This document shows, piece by piece, positions 8,720 to 16,936 of a stretch of DNA of 64,000 nucleotides. Both the position numbers and the translations under genes were made by a program. Origin of the DNA: Cryobacterium sp. Y82. GTDB lineage: Bacteria > Actinomycetota > Actinomycetes > Actinomycetales > Microbacteriaceae. Within the stretch, counting starts at the first letter, position 1. Each line of letters opens with the position of its first letter. The notes under the pieces are model-generated. The model did not search any database, was not told the DNA's origin, and saw nothing but the letters and a program-made list of their open reading frames with translations. The stretch lies in the NCBI RefSeq assembly GCF_002929495.1, contig NZ_PJJJ01000030.1, positions 114,414 through 178,413 on the forward strand. Direction: 5' to 3'.

Positions 8720-9031
8720 TTAGCCCTTTCCGTGGCTAGGTGCGACGATAAAACCGAACGACGTCACACGAAAGCGACGCTTCTTTTTGAGAGGTACATC
8801 ATCAATGCCACCTTCAGACCACGGATGACAGTGGCTCAGTCTGCGGGCAGCAAGGGCGCAGCCCCACGCTAGTCCGTGTTCCTGTACAGCCCCCAGCGCG
8901 TAGGCCGAACAAGACGGGTAGAACCGGCACACATCTCCGTAGAACGGAGAAATCACGGCGCGATACGCCCGAAGAACTACGACACCCACGTTGCGGGGTA
9001 CCAGGATAATCGTCGCGATTACTTGGTTCAT
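8720..9031 (-). CDS. yidD: Membrane protein insertion efficiency factor YidD
   Basis: 103 residues. The signature YRAVISPFYGDVCRFYPSCSAYALGAV with conserved cysteines, and LAARRLSHCHPWSEGGIDDVP, are intact. YidD helps YidC-dependent insertion at the inner membrane. Its ATG overlaps the rnpA stop codon by four bases (ATGA), so the two are co-translated. The C-terminal tail after VPLKKKRRF is longer than in enterobacteria. Confidence 0.95.
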   Translation of the reverse strand: MNQVIATIILVPRNVGVVVLRAYRAVISPFYGDVCRFYPSCSAYALGAVQEHGLAWGCALAARRLSHCHPWSEGGIDDVPLKKKRRFRVTSFGFIVAPSHGKG

Positions 9032-9405
9032 CGGCCCACACTCCGCTTTCGCGCTGGGTGCGGGCGGGAGAGGGAACGGTGAACTTCATCGCGCAGCGTC
9101 TGCCAGTCGACATCGCGCGCTGCCGGCAAAGCGCGGATTACAACGTCCGTGCCCGCCGGAACCAGCCAGAGCAGTTCGAACGTCACCGCCTTGAGGCGGC
9201 GTCGAACGAGATTGCGCTTCACAGCGTTACCCACATTCTTCGCGACGATAAAGCCGAAACGAACCGGAACACCGGCGGCACCAGAATGAATCTCAGCACT
9301 CACTCGTACATAAAGAACGGTGTGCGCATCGACGATCCGCACACCGCGCCGAACGATGCCTTGATAGTCACTGCCGCTCGTGATGCGATTTACGTGAGCG
9401 AGCAC
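9028..9405 (-). CDS. rnpA: Ribonuclease P protein component
   Basis: 125 residues; protein subunit of RNase P that helps mature the 5' ends of tRNAs. The family signature KNVGNAVKRNLVRRRLKA (RNR motif) is clear, and RFGFIVAK precedes it. The open frame extends far upstream, but GTG at 9405 gives the usual length and the usual start (MLAHVNRITSGSDY), with CAGG about 6 bases before it. It lies 23 bases downstream of rpmH, the standard arrangement. Confidence 0.95.
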   Translation of the reverse strand: MLAHVNRITSGSDYQGIVRRGVRIVDAHTVLYVRVSAEIHSGAAGVPVRFGFIVAKNVGNAVKRNLVRRRLKAVTFELLWLVPAGTDVVIRALPAARDVDWQTLRDEVHRSLSRPHPARKRSVGR

Positions 9406-9428
9406 GAGAACCTGGCGACCACGAGAAA

Positions 9429-9566
9429 CTAGGCGGAGAGTTCGGTGCGACCCTTGCGACGGCGTGCACCGAGGATGGCGCGGCCCGCACGGGTGCGCAT
9501 GCGCAGACGGAAGCCGTGCACCTTGGCGCGACGGCGGTTGTTCGGCTGGAAGGTTCTCTTGCTCAT
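9429..9566 (-). CDS. rpmH: 50S ribosomal protein L34
   Basis: 45 codons translate to a very basic peptide beginning [20 protein letters not shown] and ending GRTELSA, the full L34 sequence. GGAG lies 9 bases before the ATG. It is the first gene of the leftward rpmH-rnpA-yidD-yidC-jag-rsmG-parA-parB series and faces away from dnaA. Confidence 0.97.
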   Translation of the reverse strand: MSKRTFQPNNRRRAKVHGFRLRMRTRAGRAILGARRRKGRTELSA

Positions 9567-10041
9567 AATTCAATCTCCACGTATTTGAATCACCGCTGGC
9601 CAAATTCCCTTCGGCCAAAACAGCAGCGCGCACAGAAGTCAGAAGCCCGCGGGATGGGGTCAACTGATTAAAACTACGGCCTCGGCCACGTCTGGTCAAA
9701 CTCAGACCCCGAATCGAGGGATTCGCGACAATAATGACTCCAACGCAAAGACTGAACAAAAAGCGTGTCGCCCGCGATGAATTCGCCTCGCTGAGCGGGA
9801 TTGACTACCGTAAAGACAAGTTATCCACAGGTTGGTAGCATCAACCTGAGAATTCGGCTGATTTTGTACACAGGCGGTGGATAACTTTAACGATGAGTAC
9901 GGACCAAGAATTCACATGGCCCCCGAAGCTCGCGCCACACGGACCGGTGAGACTGGGCGTGTCATTGTCTACCACCAGCACCACCCACACCTACCGGTCG
10001 CCGAACAGTAAAAAACTCGAAATGCACAGATTGTAGGAACA
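9567..10041. promoter_or_regulatory. rpmH-dnaA divergent region with DnaA boxes (left part of oriC)
   Basis: 475 bases without a gene; both flanking genes are transcribed outwards. It holds a perfect DnaA box TTATCCACA at 9821-9829, a TTGTACACA near-match at 9864-9872, and the inverted near-match GGTGGATAA at 9877-9885. AT content rises around 9855-9900. These sites are close enough to the dnaA promoter to serve in autoregulation. No convincing -10/-35 pair could be fixed by eye. Confidence 0.8.
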
Positions 10042-11460
10042 ATGGCAGACGTAGAAGCGCCGATAGCCGAAACCTGGCGGTCTGTTCTGACCACGTTGGA
10101 ATCCGACGCCACCATCACACCCATGCTGTACGGGTTTCTCAGCCTGGTCGAGCCGAAGGGCATCGCGGCCGGTACCTTTTATCTCGAGGTCCCCAACGAG
10201 TTCACGGCAAGCATGCTCAACCAGCGGATGAGAGTTCCACTGCTGACCGCGATGGGCCAGCTCGATGAAGCAACTGCTGTCTCAACCTTTTACGTCGTCG
10301 TCAACCCTGAGCTCGAGCAAGAGTCGTTGCGCCCAGTACAGCAAACGTTGACCCCGCCCGATGTCATCACGCCCGCCCCACCCCAATCGGTGTTCGAGGG
10401 GGCAGTTGCGCCGCAACCGCACGAGACCCGGCTCAACCCCAAGTACAGTTTCGATAATTTTGTGATCGGGCAATCCAACAGATTCGCCCATGCGGCTGCC
10501 GTCGCTGTGGCCGAAGCGCCGGCTAAGGCCTACAACCCGCTGTTTATCTACGGATCATCGGGGCTGGGCAAGACTCATCTCCTGCACGCAATCGGCCACT
10601 ATGCCATGAGCCTGTACCCAGGAATCCGAGTTCGATACGTCAGTTCGGAAGAATTCACCAACGACTTCATCAACTCCATCGCGAACAACCGCGGCTCGGC
10701 ATTTCAGGCACGGTATCGAAACATCGACATCCTCATGATCGATGACATCCAGTTTCTGCAGAACAAAGCGGAAACTCAGGAAGCGTTCTTTCACACGTTC
10801 AATACCCTGCACGACCACAACAAGCAGGTTGTGATCACAAGCGATCTGCCGCCCAAACATCTCACCGGCTTCGAAGACCGCATGCGCAGCCGTTTTGAGT
10901 GGGGCCTGATCACGGATGTGCAAGCTCCAGACCTGGAGACCCGCATCGCCATTCTGCGCAAAAAAGCTCAAAGCGAAAAGTTACAGGTGCCGCACGACAT
11001 TCTCGAGTTCATGGCATCGAAGGTTTCATCTAATATTCGCGAACTTGAAGGGACCTTGATTCGCGTCACCGCGTTTGCGAGCCTGAACCGTACACCGGTG
11101 GATATGGATCTGGTGCAGACGGTGCTGAAAGACCTCATCACCCTGGATGAGGACAACGTCATCGCTCCCGTGGACATCATTACGAACACGGCCAACTACT
11201 TCAAGCTGTCTGTCGACGATCTTTACGGCTCCAGCCGGTCACAAGCGATCGCCACTGCTCGCCAAATCGCCATGTACCTGTGCCGTGAGCTCACTAATCT
11301 GTCCCTGCCGAAGATCGGCCAGCTCTTCGGTAATCGGGACCACACGACGGTGATGTATGCCAATAAGAAGATCAGTGAACTGATGAAGGAACGACGGTCG
11401 ATTTACAACCAGGTGACCGAACTGACCAACCGGATCAAGCAGGATCACCGCTATAAGTAG
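10042..11460 (+). CDS. dnaA: Chromosomal replication initiator protein DnaA
   Basis: 472 residues; AAA+ ATPase that binds DnaA boxes and opens oriC. Domain I spans about residues 1-90, and a proline-rich linker follows (about 95-130). The Walker A loop GSSGLGKTH is at 171-179; the second and third positions differ from the common GGVGLGKTH. Walker B ILMIDDIQFL follows. Domain IV ends with the DnaA signature (FGNRDHTTVMYANKKI) that reads the DNA box. AGGA lies about 5 bases before the ATG. A strong terminator follows the gene. Confidence 0.98.
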   Translation: MADVEAPIAETWRSVLTTLESDATITPMLYGFLSLVEPKGIAAGTFYLEVPNEFTASMLNQRMRVPLLTAMGQLDEATAVSTFYVVVNPELEQESLRPVQQTLTPPDVITPAPPQSVFEGAVAPQPHETRLNPKYSFDNFVIGQSNRFAHAAAVAVAEAPAKAYNPLFIYGSSGLGKTHLLHAIGHYAMSLYPGIRVRYVSSEEFTNDFINSIANNRGSAFQARYRNIDILMIDDIQFLQNKAETQEAFFHTFNTLHDHNKQVVITSDLPPKHLTGFEDRMRSRFEWGLITDVQAPDLETRIAILRKKAQSEKLQVPHDILEFMASKVSSNIRELEGTLIRVTAFASLNRTPVDMDLVQTVLKDLITLDEDNVIAPVDIITNTANYFKLSVDDLYGSSRSQAIATARQIAMYLCRELTNLSLPKIGQLFGNRDHTTVMYANKKISELMKERRSIYNQVTELTNRIKQDHRYK

Positions 11461-11494
11461 GGCACAAGCAGCACTGAGCCGAAAAGAAATTTCG

Positions 11495-11559
11495 CGGCCC
11501 CTCCGGAGGTTTTAAGCAGGTGCAACCTGCTCAGACCCGGAGGGGCCGAATTTTTTTTT
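11495..11559 (+). terminator. Rho-independent terminator after dnaA
   Basis: A perfect 12-base outer stem (CGGCCCCTCCGG at 11495-11506 with its complement at 11537-11548) encloses a second perfect 7-base hairpin (AGCAGGT/ACCTGCT at 11515-11531). A run of nine or more T follows. The nested structure is unusually stable and separates dnaA transcription from oriC. Confidence 0.93.
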
Positions 11560-11560
11560 A

Positions 11561-11922
11561 GTTTTCACACCTGTGGATAACCCTGTGGAATTAACTCACA
11601 CAACCGGTCGTCGCCTGTAGAAACTCGGGGCCAGCCTGTAGAAACTTGTCATTTTCCCGAGGTGCGCTTGCTCAAACGAATGACAAACTTCCACAACTCG
11701 CCCACAACTTACAAGCGTGTGATTCCCAATGTCCGAGCCGTTTTCACAAAGTTATCCACAGTTTCCACAACGGTTAAGAAGATTAACAAGAATTCTTTAA
11801 CTTTGATCCAGCCGACAACCTTGACTGCACCGGCCCAAGCAACACGACGGTAACGAACCAGCCCATGAACACAGCTAGCATTGAGGCCCACCCACCCGCC
11901 CGTCGAACGCAAGGAATGTTTC
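11561..11922. other. oriC: Chromosomal origin oriC (dnaA-dnaN intergenic region)
   Basis: 362 bases with no gene. Perfect DnaA boxes are at 11572-11580 (inverted) and 11752-11760 (direct). Weaker boxes include GTTTCCACA at 11761-11769 and TGTGGAATT at 11584-11592. A 13-base direct repeat GCCTGTAGAAACT starts at 11613 and 11634, 21 bases apart (two helical turns). An AT-rich stretch at about 11773-11806 (runs such as GATTAACAAGAATTC) is the likely unwinding element. Position between dnaA and dnaN and the change in gene direction at rpmH/dnaA support this as the origin. Confidence 0.9.
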
Positions 11923-13080
11923 GTGAGATTTCAGGCCAATCGGGATGTCTTCAGCGAAGCAGTTTCCTTCGCGGTCAAACTTCTGCCCCAACGCACGACA
12001 CTGCCAATCCTCAGCGGCGTGCTCATCGAAGCCACCGATACCGGCTTGATCCTCTCATCGTTCGACTACGAAGTCTCTGCACAGACGAAGATCTTGGCCG
12101 AGGTCGAAGAGACCGGCAAAGTTCTTGTCTCGGGACGTCTACTTGCCGAAATTGCCAGTCGCCTCCCCAACGCTCCCGTTCGTTTCTCCACGGAGAATTC
12201 GCGAATCAAGGTCAGCTGCGGCTCGGCAAGCTTCACGTTGCTGTCCATGCCGGTTGAGGAATATCCCAGCATTCCTGTTGTAACAACCCAATCCGGGCTG
12301 GTACCGGCTGAGGAATTCGCTGCGGCTGTAGCCCAGGTGGCTGTTGCGGCGTCGCGAGATGATGTCACTCCTGTTATCACCGGCGTGCAGCTCGAAGTGA
12401 CCGAGAACAGCCTGAGCCTGGTTGCCACCGACCGGTACCGCGTTGCGGTTCGAGAAATTGACTGGGATCCGGGCAGTAATACCTCCGAAACTGCCCTCGG
12501 CACCATAACGGCCCTCGTGCCCGCTCGGACTCTGCAGGAAGTCGGCAAGACCTTCGGCCACAGTGGAACCATTTCGGTCTCCATCACCAACAGTGACGAC
12601 CGTGAACTGATCGCGTTTACCGCGAACCAGAAAACCGTCACCTCCTTGCTCATTAAGGGCAATTTTCCCCCGGTTCGCCGCTTGTTCCCCGCCACCGTCG
12701 ACAATTACGCGGTGATGAACACGGCCGACCTTATCGAGGCCACTCGGCGCGTGCAACTCGTATTGGAACGCGAAGCCGCACTGCGCTTTACCTTCGCCAC
12801 TGACGGTGTCACCCTAGAAGCTGTTGGCTCCGAGCAGGCGCAGGCCTCAGAAACCATCGATGCCATCCTCTCCGGCACTGAGACCGTGGTCTCGCTCAAG
12901 CCGCAATTTCTCCTGGACGGACTCAGCGCTGTTCACTCTGAATTCGTGCGTATCTCGTTCACGAAAACAGAAAATCCGAATAAGCCCGGGCCGGTGTTGA
13001 TCACCAGCCAGACCTCGCGCGAGCAAGCCGGAGCGGATAGCTACAAGTACCTGCTTCAGCCGAACCTGCTGCTGCGCTAA
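11923..13080 (+). CDS. dnaN: DNA polymerase III beta subunit (sliding clamp)
   Basis: 385 residues; ring-shaped clamp that tethers polymerase to DNA. The protein begins VRFQANRDVFSEAVSFAVKLL and contains the clamp repeats (LPILSGVLIEA, then TDRYRVAVRE and LIKGNFPPVRRLFP). GTG at 11923 was chosen because AAGGAA lies 6 bases upstream; the open frame reaches back to 11881 without a better site. recF begins 5 bases after its stop codon. Confidence 0.97.
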   Translation: MRFQANRDVFSEAVSFAVKLLPQRTTLPILSGVLIEATDTGLILSSFDYEVSAQTKILAEVEETGKVLVSGRLLAEIASRLPNAPVRFSTENSRIKVSCGSASFTLLSMPVEEYPSIPVVTTQSGLVPAEEFAAAVAQVAVAASRDDVTPVITGVQLEVTENSLSLVATDRYRVAVREIDWDPGSNTSETALGTITALVPARTLQEVGKTFGHSGTISVSITNSDDRELIAFTANQKTVTSLLIKGNFPPVRRLFPATVDNYAVMNTADLIEATRRVQLVLEREAALRFTFATDGVTLEAVGSEQAQASETIDAILSGTETVVSLKPQFLLDGLSAVHSEFVRISFTKTENPNKPGPVLITSQTSREQAGADSYKYLLQPNLLLR

Positions 13081-13085
13081 CGCCG

Positions 13086-14252
13086 GTGCGGGTTACCCAC
13101 CTCTCACTAACCGACTTTCGAAACTATGCGAATGCCGAGGTTGGTTTTTTCCCGGGTCCGAACCTCATCGTCGGGCGCAATGGACAGGGTAAAACCAATC
13201 TGGTCGAAGCCCTCGGCTTTCTCAGTACGCTTGGATCGCACCGAGTCTCCACGGACAAGGCCATGATTCGAGCTGGCCGGGACGCCGGCATAATTCGGGC
13301 CAAACTCGAATACAACGGCCGGGATATTCTGGCCGAGGTTCAGCTAAACCGCATGGGGCAAAACCGGGCACAGGTCAATCGGTCAGTCATTAAGACCCGT
13401 GATCTGCCCCGCTACTTCTCCAGTGTGGTCTTTGCACCGGAAGACCTTGCCCTCGTGCGGGGCGACCCATCGGGTCGCCGCAAGTTTCTCGACCAACTGT
13501 TGGTGCTTCGCAATCCTCGACTGGCTGCAGTGCTCAGCGATTATGATCGGGTGCTCAAGCAGCGCAATACCCTACTCAAGTCGGCCCGGGCCTCTGGAGT
13601 GCGCGGCAACCAGCTCTCAACCCTCGAAATCTGGGATGAAAGGCTCGTCGAGTTCGGTTCTGAAATCATCGACGAACGTGCCAAACTCGTGCGGCAGCTC
13701 GGTGAACCGTTACGCTCGGCGTATCGAGCCGTCGTCAATGAAGACCATGGTCCGGCACTGATCGCGAGCTTAAGCATCCTCGGTGCCGACGAAGACGCCG
13801 ATCTCGGCGCTGTCACCGCCAGGGCCGCTCACTCGGCGGCGTCGGTGGAGTCGTCTACCAGTGAGATCTTTCGCGCGGCGCTGGTGGGACTGCGAAAGCG
13901 CGAGCTGGAACGGGGTATCACCCTGGCTGGACCGCACCGCGATGACCTGGTCTTCATGCTCAACGCCCTGCCGGCCAAGGGGTATGCCAGCCATGGGGAA
14001 TCGTGGTCGTTCGCGCTGTCGTTGAAACTTGCATCCGCTTCGCTGTTGCGGCAAGAGTCCGCTAGTGGTGACCCGGTGCTGATTCTCGATGACGTTTTTG
14101 CCGAGCTGGATCTAGACCGTCGGGCCCGGTTGGCCGCGGCGATCGAGTCGTTCGAACAGGTTTTAATTACGGCCGCCGTACTCGAAGACGTTCCCGCAGC
14201 GCTCGTGGCGCACACCATTCACATTCATGCCGGAGTCGTCACCAATGGTTGA
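13086..14252 (+). CDS. recF: DNA replication and repair protein RecF
   Basis: 388 residues; SMC-like ATPase that loads RecA at gaps with RecO and RecR. Walker A GRNGQGKT is at residues 30-37; the ABC-like signature region and Walker B (DPVLILDDVFAELD) are in the C-terminal third. The GTG start sits 5 bases after the dnaN stop codon. Its last 8 bases overlap the start of dciA. Confidence 0.97.
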   Translation: MRVTHLSLTDFRNYANAEVGFFPGPNLIVGRNGQGKTNLVEALGFLSTLGSHRVSTDKAMIRAGRDAGIIRAKLEYNGRDILAEVQLNRMGQNRAQVNRSVIKTRDLPRYFSSVVFAPEDLALVRGDPSGRRKFLDQLLVLRNPRLAAVLSDYDRVLKQRNTLLKSARASGVRGNQLSTLEIWDERLVEFGSEIIDERAKLVRQLGEPLRSAYRAVVNEDHGPALIASLSILGADEDADLGAVTARAAHSAASVESSTSEIFRAALVGLRKRELERGITLAGPHRDDLVFMLNALPAKGYASHGESWSFALSLKLASASLLRQESASGDPVLILDDVFAELDLDRRARLAAAIESFEQVLITAAVLEDVPAALVAHTIHIHAGVVTNG

Positions 14253-14784
14253 CGAAAATGTTCCACGTGAAACCACCGAAGCCTACGATTCGATGGAAGC
14301 CAGTACCAGTGAAGCTGCCAACGTCTACCTGCGCTTCAAAAGTCTTTTCGGCGATCCAAACGCCAGGCGTTCTCGCGGTCGTAAGCGAATTGCGCCGGTT
14401 GCTGGCTCGAGTGTTCCGTTTGGGATAGGACGCGACCCGCGCGGTCTCGGAGACACGATCAATTCGCTAACCCTTCAGTTGGGGTGGAACTCACCGTTGG
14501 CCCAGTCCGAACTTCTCGCGACGTGGGCAGAGCTGGCAGGTGAGGAAACTGCCAATCATTCGACCCCGGTGGGCATCGATGAGGGTGTGCTCACGGTCCG
14601 CTGCGAATCTACGGCCTGGGCGACCCAGTTGCGGCTTATGCGCAATGTGGTCATGGAACACATAGCGAATCGGTATCCGGATGCGGGTATTCAATCAATT
14701 CGATTCCAGGGGCCCAATGCGCCGTCCTGGAAAAAGGGCCCCAGATCAATTCCAGGGCGTGGTCCACGCGATACCTATGGGTAA
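14245..14784 (+). CDS. dciA: DciA-family helicase loader/DUF721 protein
   Basis: 179 residues. The C-terminal half has the DUF721 (DciA) pattern: WNSPLAQSELLATWAELAGE, STPVGIDEGVLTVRCESTAWATQLRLM, and a basic proline-rich tail. In bacteria lacking DnaC/DnaI, DciA loads the replicative helicase DnaB, which fits its place between recF and gyrB. ATG 14245 overlaps recF; GGAG about 11 bases before it is the best ribosome binding site, with ATG 14227 as the alternative. Codons 6-10 (NVPRE) are written by a parS-like sequence. Confidence 0.88.
   Translation: MVDENVPRETTEAYDSMEASTSEAANVYLRFKSLFGDPNARRSRGRKRIAPVAGSSVPFGIGRDPRGLGDTINSLTLQLGWNSPLAQSELLATWAELAGEETANHSTPVGIDEGVLTVRCESTAWATQLRLMRNVVMEHIANRYPDAGIQSIRFQGPNAPSWKKGPRSIPGRGPRDTYG
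14260..14273. promoter_or_regulatory. parS-like site inside dciA (one mismatch)
   Basis: GTTCCACGTGAAAC differs from the perfect parS palindrome at one base (third T to C). It lies about 8 kb from parS site 5, on the other side of oriC. Confidence 0.7.
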
Positions 14785-14905
14785 CCCGGCATTTAAGGTC
14801 AACCCCTTGAACAAAACGCGTCAAACGGCGATTGTGGCCGGTGGGTCTCCCCCCGTTTGGTAGACTGAATGGTCGCCCGTGCGATGGTCAGGAGCCTAAT
14901 TTCAG

Positions 14906-16936
14906 ATGACAGTTGAACCGACGCCCGAACGCACGTCCCCAGATATATCCCCAGTCACGTCCCAGCAACAGGGGGAGCGGGAGCCGGAGCACGAATACGG
15001 TGCCGATGATATCCAGGTGCTTGAAGGTCTGGAAGCCGTTCGCAAGCGACCCGGAATGTACATCGGTTCCACGGGACCACGCGGCCTACACCACCTCGTG
15101 TATGAGATCGTCGACAATTCCGTTGACGAAGCCCTCGCGGGTCACTGCGACACCATCGACATTCGAATCCTGGCCGACGGTGCGATCCGCGTCGAAGACA
15201 ACGGCCGCGGAATTCCGGTCGACATTCACAAGGCAGAGGGACGCTCGACCGTTGAGGTCGTACTCACCGTGCTACACGCCGGCGGCAAGTTCGGCGGCGG
15301 CGGCTATTCCGTCTCCGGTGGTCTGCACGGCGTGGGAAGTTCCGTCGTCAATGCCTTGTCGAGTCGCCTCGAGGTCGAGGTGCGCCGCCAGGGATTTATC
15401 TGGCGTCAGAGCTTCGCGAACGGGGTTCCAAACGCTCCCCTGGAACAGGGCGAAGCCAACGACGAAACCGGCACGACCATCACGTTCTGGCCGAGTGCTG
15501 AAACCTTCGAGACGATCGAGTTCGACTATGAAACCCTGCGCGCGCGTTTTCAGCAGATGGGTTTTCTCAATAAGGGCCTGCGCCTCACCCTCACTGACGA
15601 GCGTGTAGACCATCAGACCGACGATGGCACAGCCATTAGCAACACCTTTAAGTACGACCAGGGACTCGTCGACTACGTCGAATACCTCAACCGTGCCAAG
15701 AAGGCCGACCTGGTCAACGATGAGATCATCTCGTTTGAGTGGGAAGACCACGAACGCAAGATGGCCCTCGAAGTGGCCATGCAGTGGACCACTGCCTACA
15801 CCGAGAGCGTGCACACCTACGCGAATACGATCAACACTCACGAGGGTGGGACGCACGAAGAAGGTTTCCGCGCCGCACTGACCACGCTGGTGAATAAGTA
15901 TGCCCGTGAGAAAGGCATCCTGAAAGAGAAGGATGACAACCTCACCGGCGACGATGTGCGTGAAGGTTTGACAGCGGTTGTATCGATCAAGCTCGCCGAA
16001 CCACAGTTTGAAGGCCAGACCAAGACCAAGCTCGGCAACACCGAGGCGAAATCGTTCGTGCAGAAAGTTGCCAACGACCAGCTCACCGACTGGTTCAATC
16101 GCAATCCAAACCCGGCCCGCGAAATCATCCGCAAGTCCCTGCAGGCATCAAACGCCCGTATGGCAGCACGTAAGGCCCGCGAAACCGCGCGCCGCAAGGG
16201 ATTGCTCGAGGGTGGCGGCATGCCGGGCAAGCTCAAGGACTGCCAGAGCAAGGACCCGTCGCTCTCCGAAATTTTCATCGTGGAGGGTGACTCGGCCGGC
16301 GGTTCTGCCGTGCAGGGGCGTAACCCCGAATTCCAGGCCATCCTGCCCCTGCGCGGCAAGATCCTCAATGTGGAGAAGGCTCGTCTTGACCGTGCCCTCG
16401 GTAACGCTGAGGTTCAGGCGATGATCACGGCCTTCGGCGCCGGCATGGGGGAAGAATTCAACCCCGATAAAGTGCGCTACCACAAGATCGTCTTAATGGC
16501 CGACGCCGACGTTGACGGACAGCACATCACGACACTGCTGCTGACCCTGCTGTTCCGCTACATGCGCCCGCTGATCGACCTGGGTTACGTGTATCTGGCT
16601 CAACCGCCGTTGTACCGTCTCAAATGGAGCAACTCTGCGCACCAGTACGTGTACTCGGACGTGGAGCGTGACGCGCTCCTGGCCGACGGAGCAGCGTCCG
16701 GAAAGCGGATCCCGAAAGATAACGGCATCCAGCGTTACAAGGGCCTTGGTGAGATGGACTACAAGGAGCTGTGGGAAACCACCATGTCTCCCGAGTCCCG
16801 CACTCTGCTGCAGGTCACCCTGGATGACGCGGCATCCGCCGACGAGATCTTCTCCACCCTGATGGGTGAAGACGTCGAATCACGACGCAACTTCATCCAG
16901 AAAAACGCGAAGGACGTGCGGTTCCTTGACATCTGA
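14906..16936 (+). CDS. gyrB: DNA gyrase subunit B
   Basis: 676 residues; ATPase subunit of gyrase. The GHKL ATP site is clear ([42 protein letters not shown]), as is the TOPRIM segment ([24 protein letters not shown]) and the C-terminal end ([10 protein letters not shown]). The length excludes the long proteobacterial insertion. AGGAG lies about 11 bases before the ATG. Its last 11 bases overlap the proposed TTG start of gyrA. Confidence 0.98.
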   Translation: MTVEPTPERTSPDISPVTSQQQGEREPEHEYGADDIQVLEGLEAVRKRPGMYIGSTGPRGLHHLVYEIVDNSVDEALAGHCDTIDIRILADGAIRVEDNGRGIPVDIHKAEGRSTVEVVLTVLHAGGKFGGGGYSVSGGLHGVGSSVVNALSSRLEVEVRRQGFIWRQSFANGVPNAPLEQGEANDETGTTITFWPSAETFETIEFDYETLRARFQQMGFLNKGLRLTLTDERVDHQTDDGTAISNTFKYDQGLVDYVEYLNRAKKADLVNDEIISFEWEDHERKMALEVAMQWTTAYTESVHTYANTINTHEGGTHEEGFRAALTTLVNKYAREKGILKEKDDNLTGDDVREGLTAVVSIKLAEPQFEGQTKTKLGNTEAKSFVQKVANDQLTDWFNRNPNPAREIIRKSLQASNARMAARKARETARRKGLLEGGGMPGKLKDCQSKDPSLSEIFIVEGDSAGGSAVQGRNPEFQAILPLRGKILNVEKARLDRALGNAEVQAMITAFGAGMGEEFNPDKVRYHKIVLMADADVDGQHITTLLLTLLFRYMRPLIDLGYVYLAQPPLYRLKWSNSAHQYVYSDVERDALLADGAASGKRIPKDNGIQRYKGLGEMDYKELWETTMSPESRTLLQVTLDDAASADEIFSTLMGEDVESRRNFIQKNAKDVRFLDI

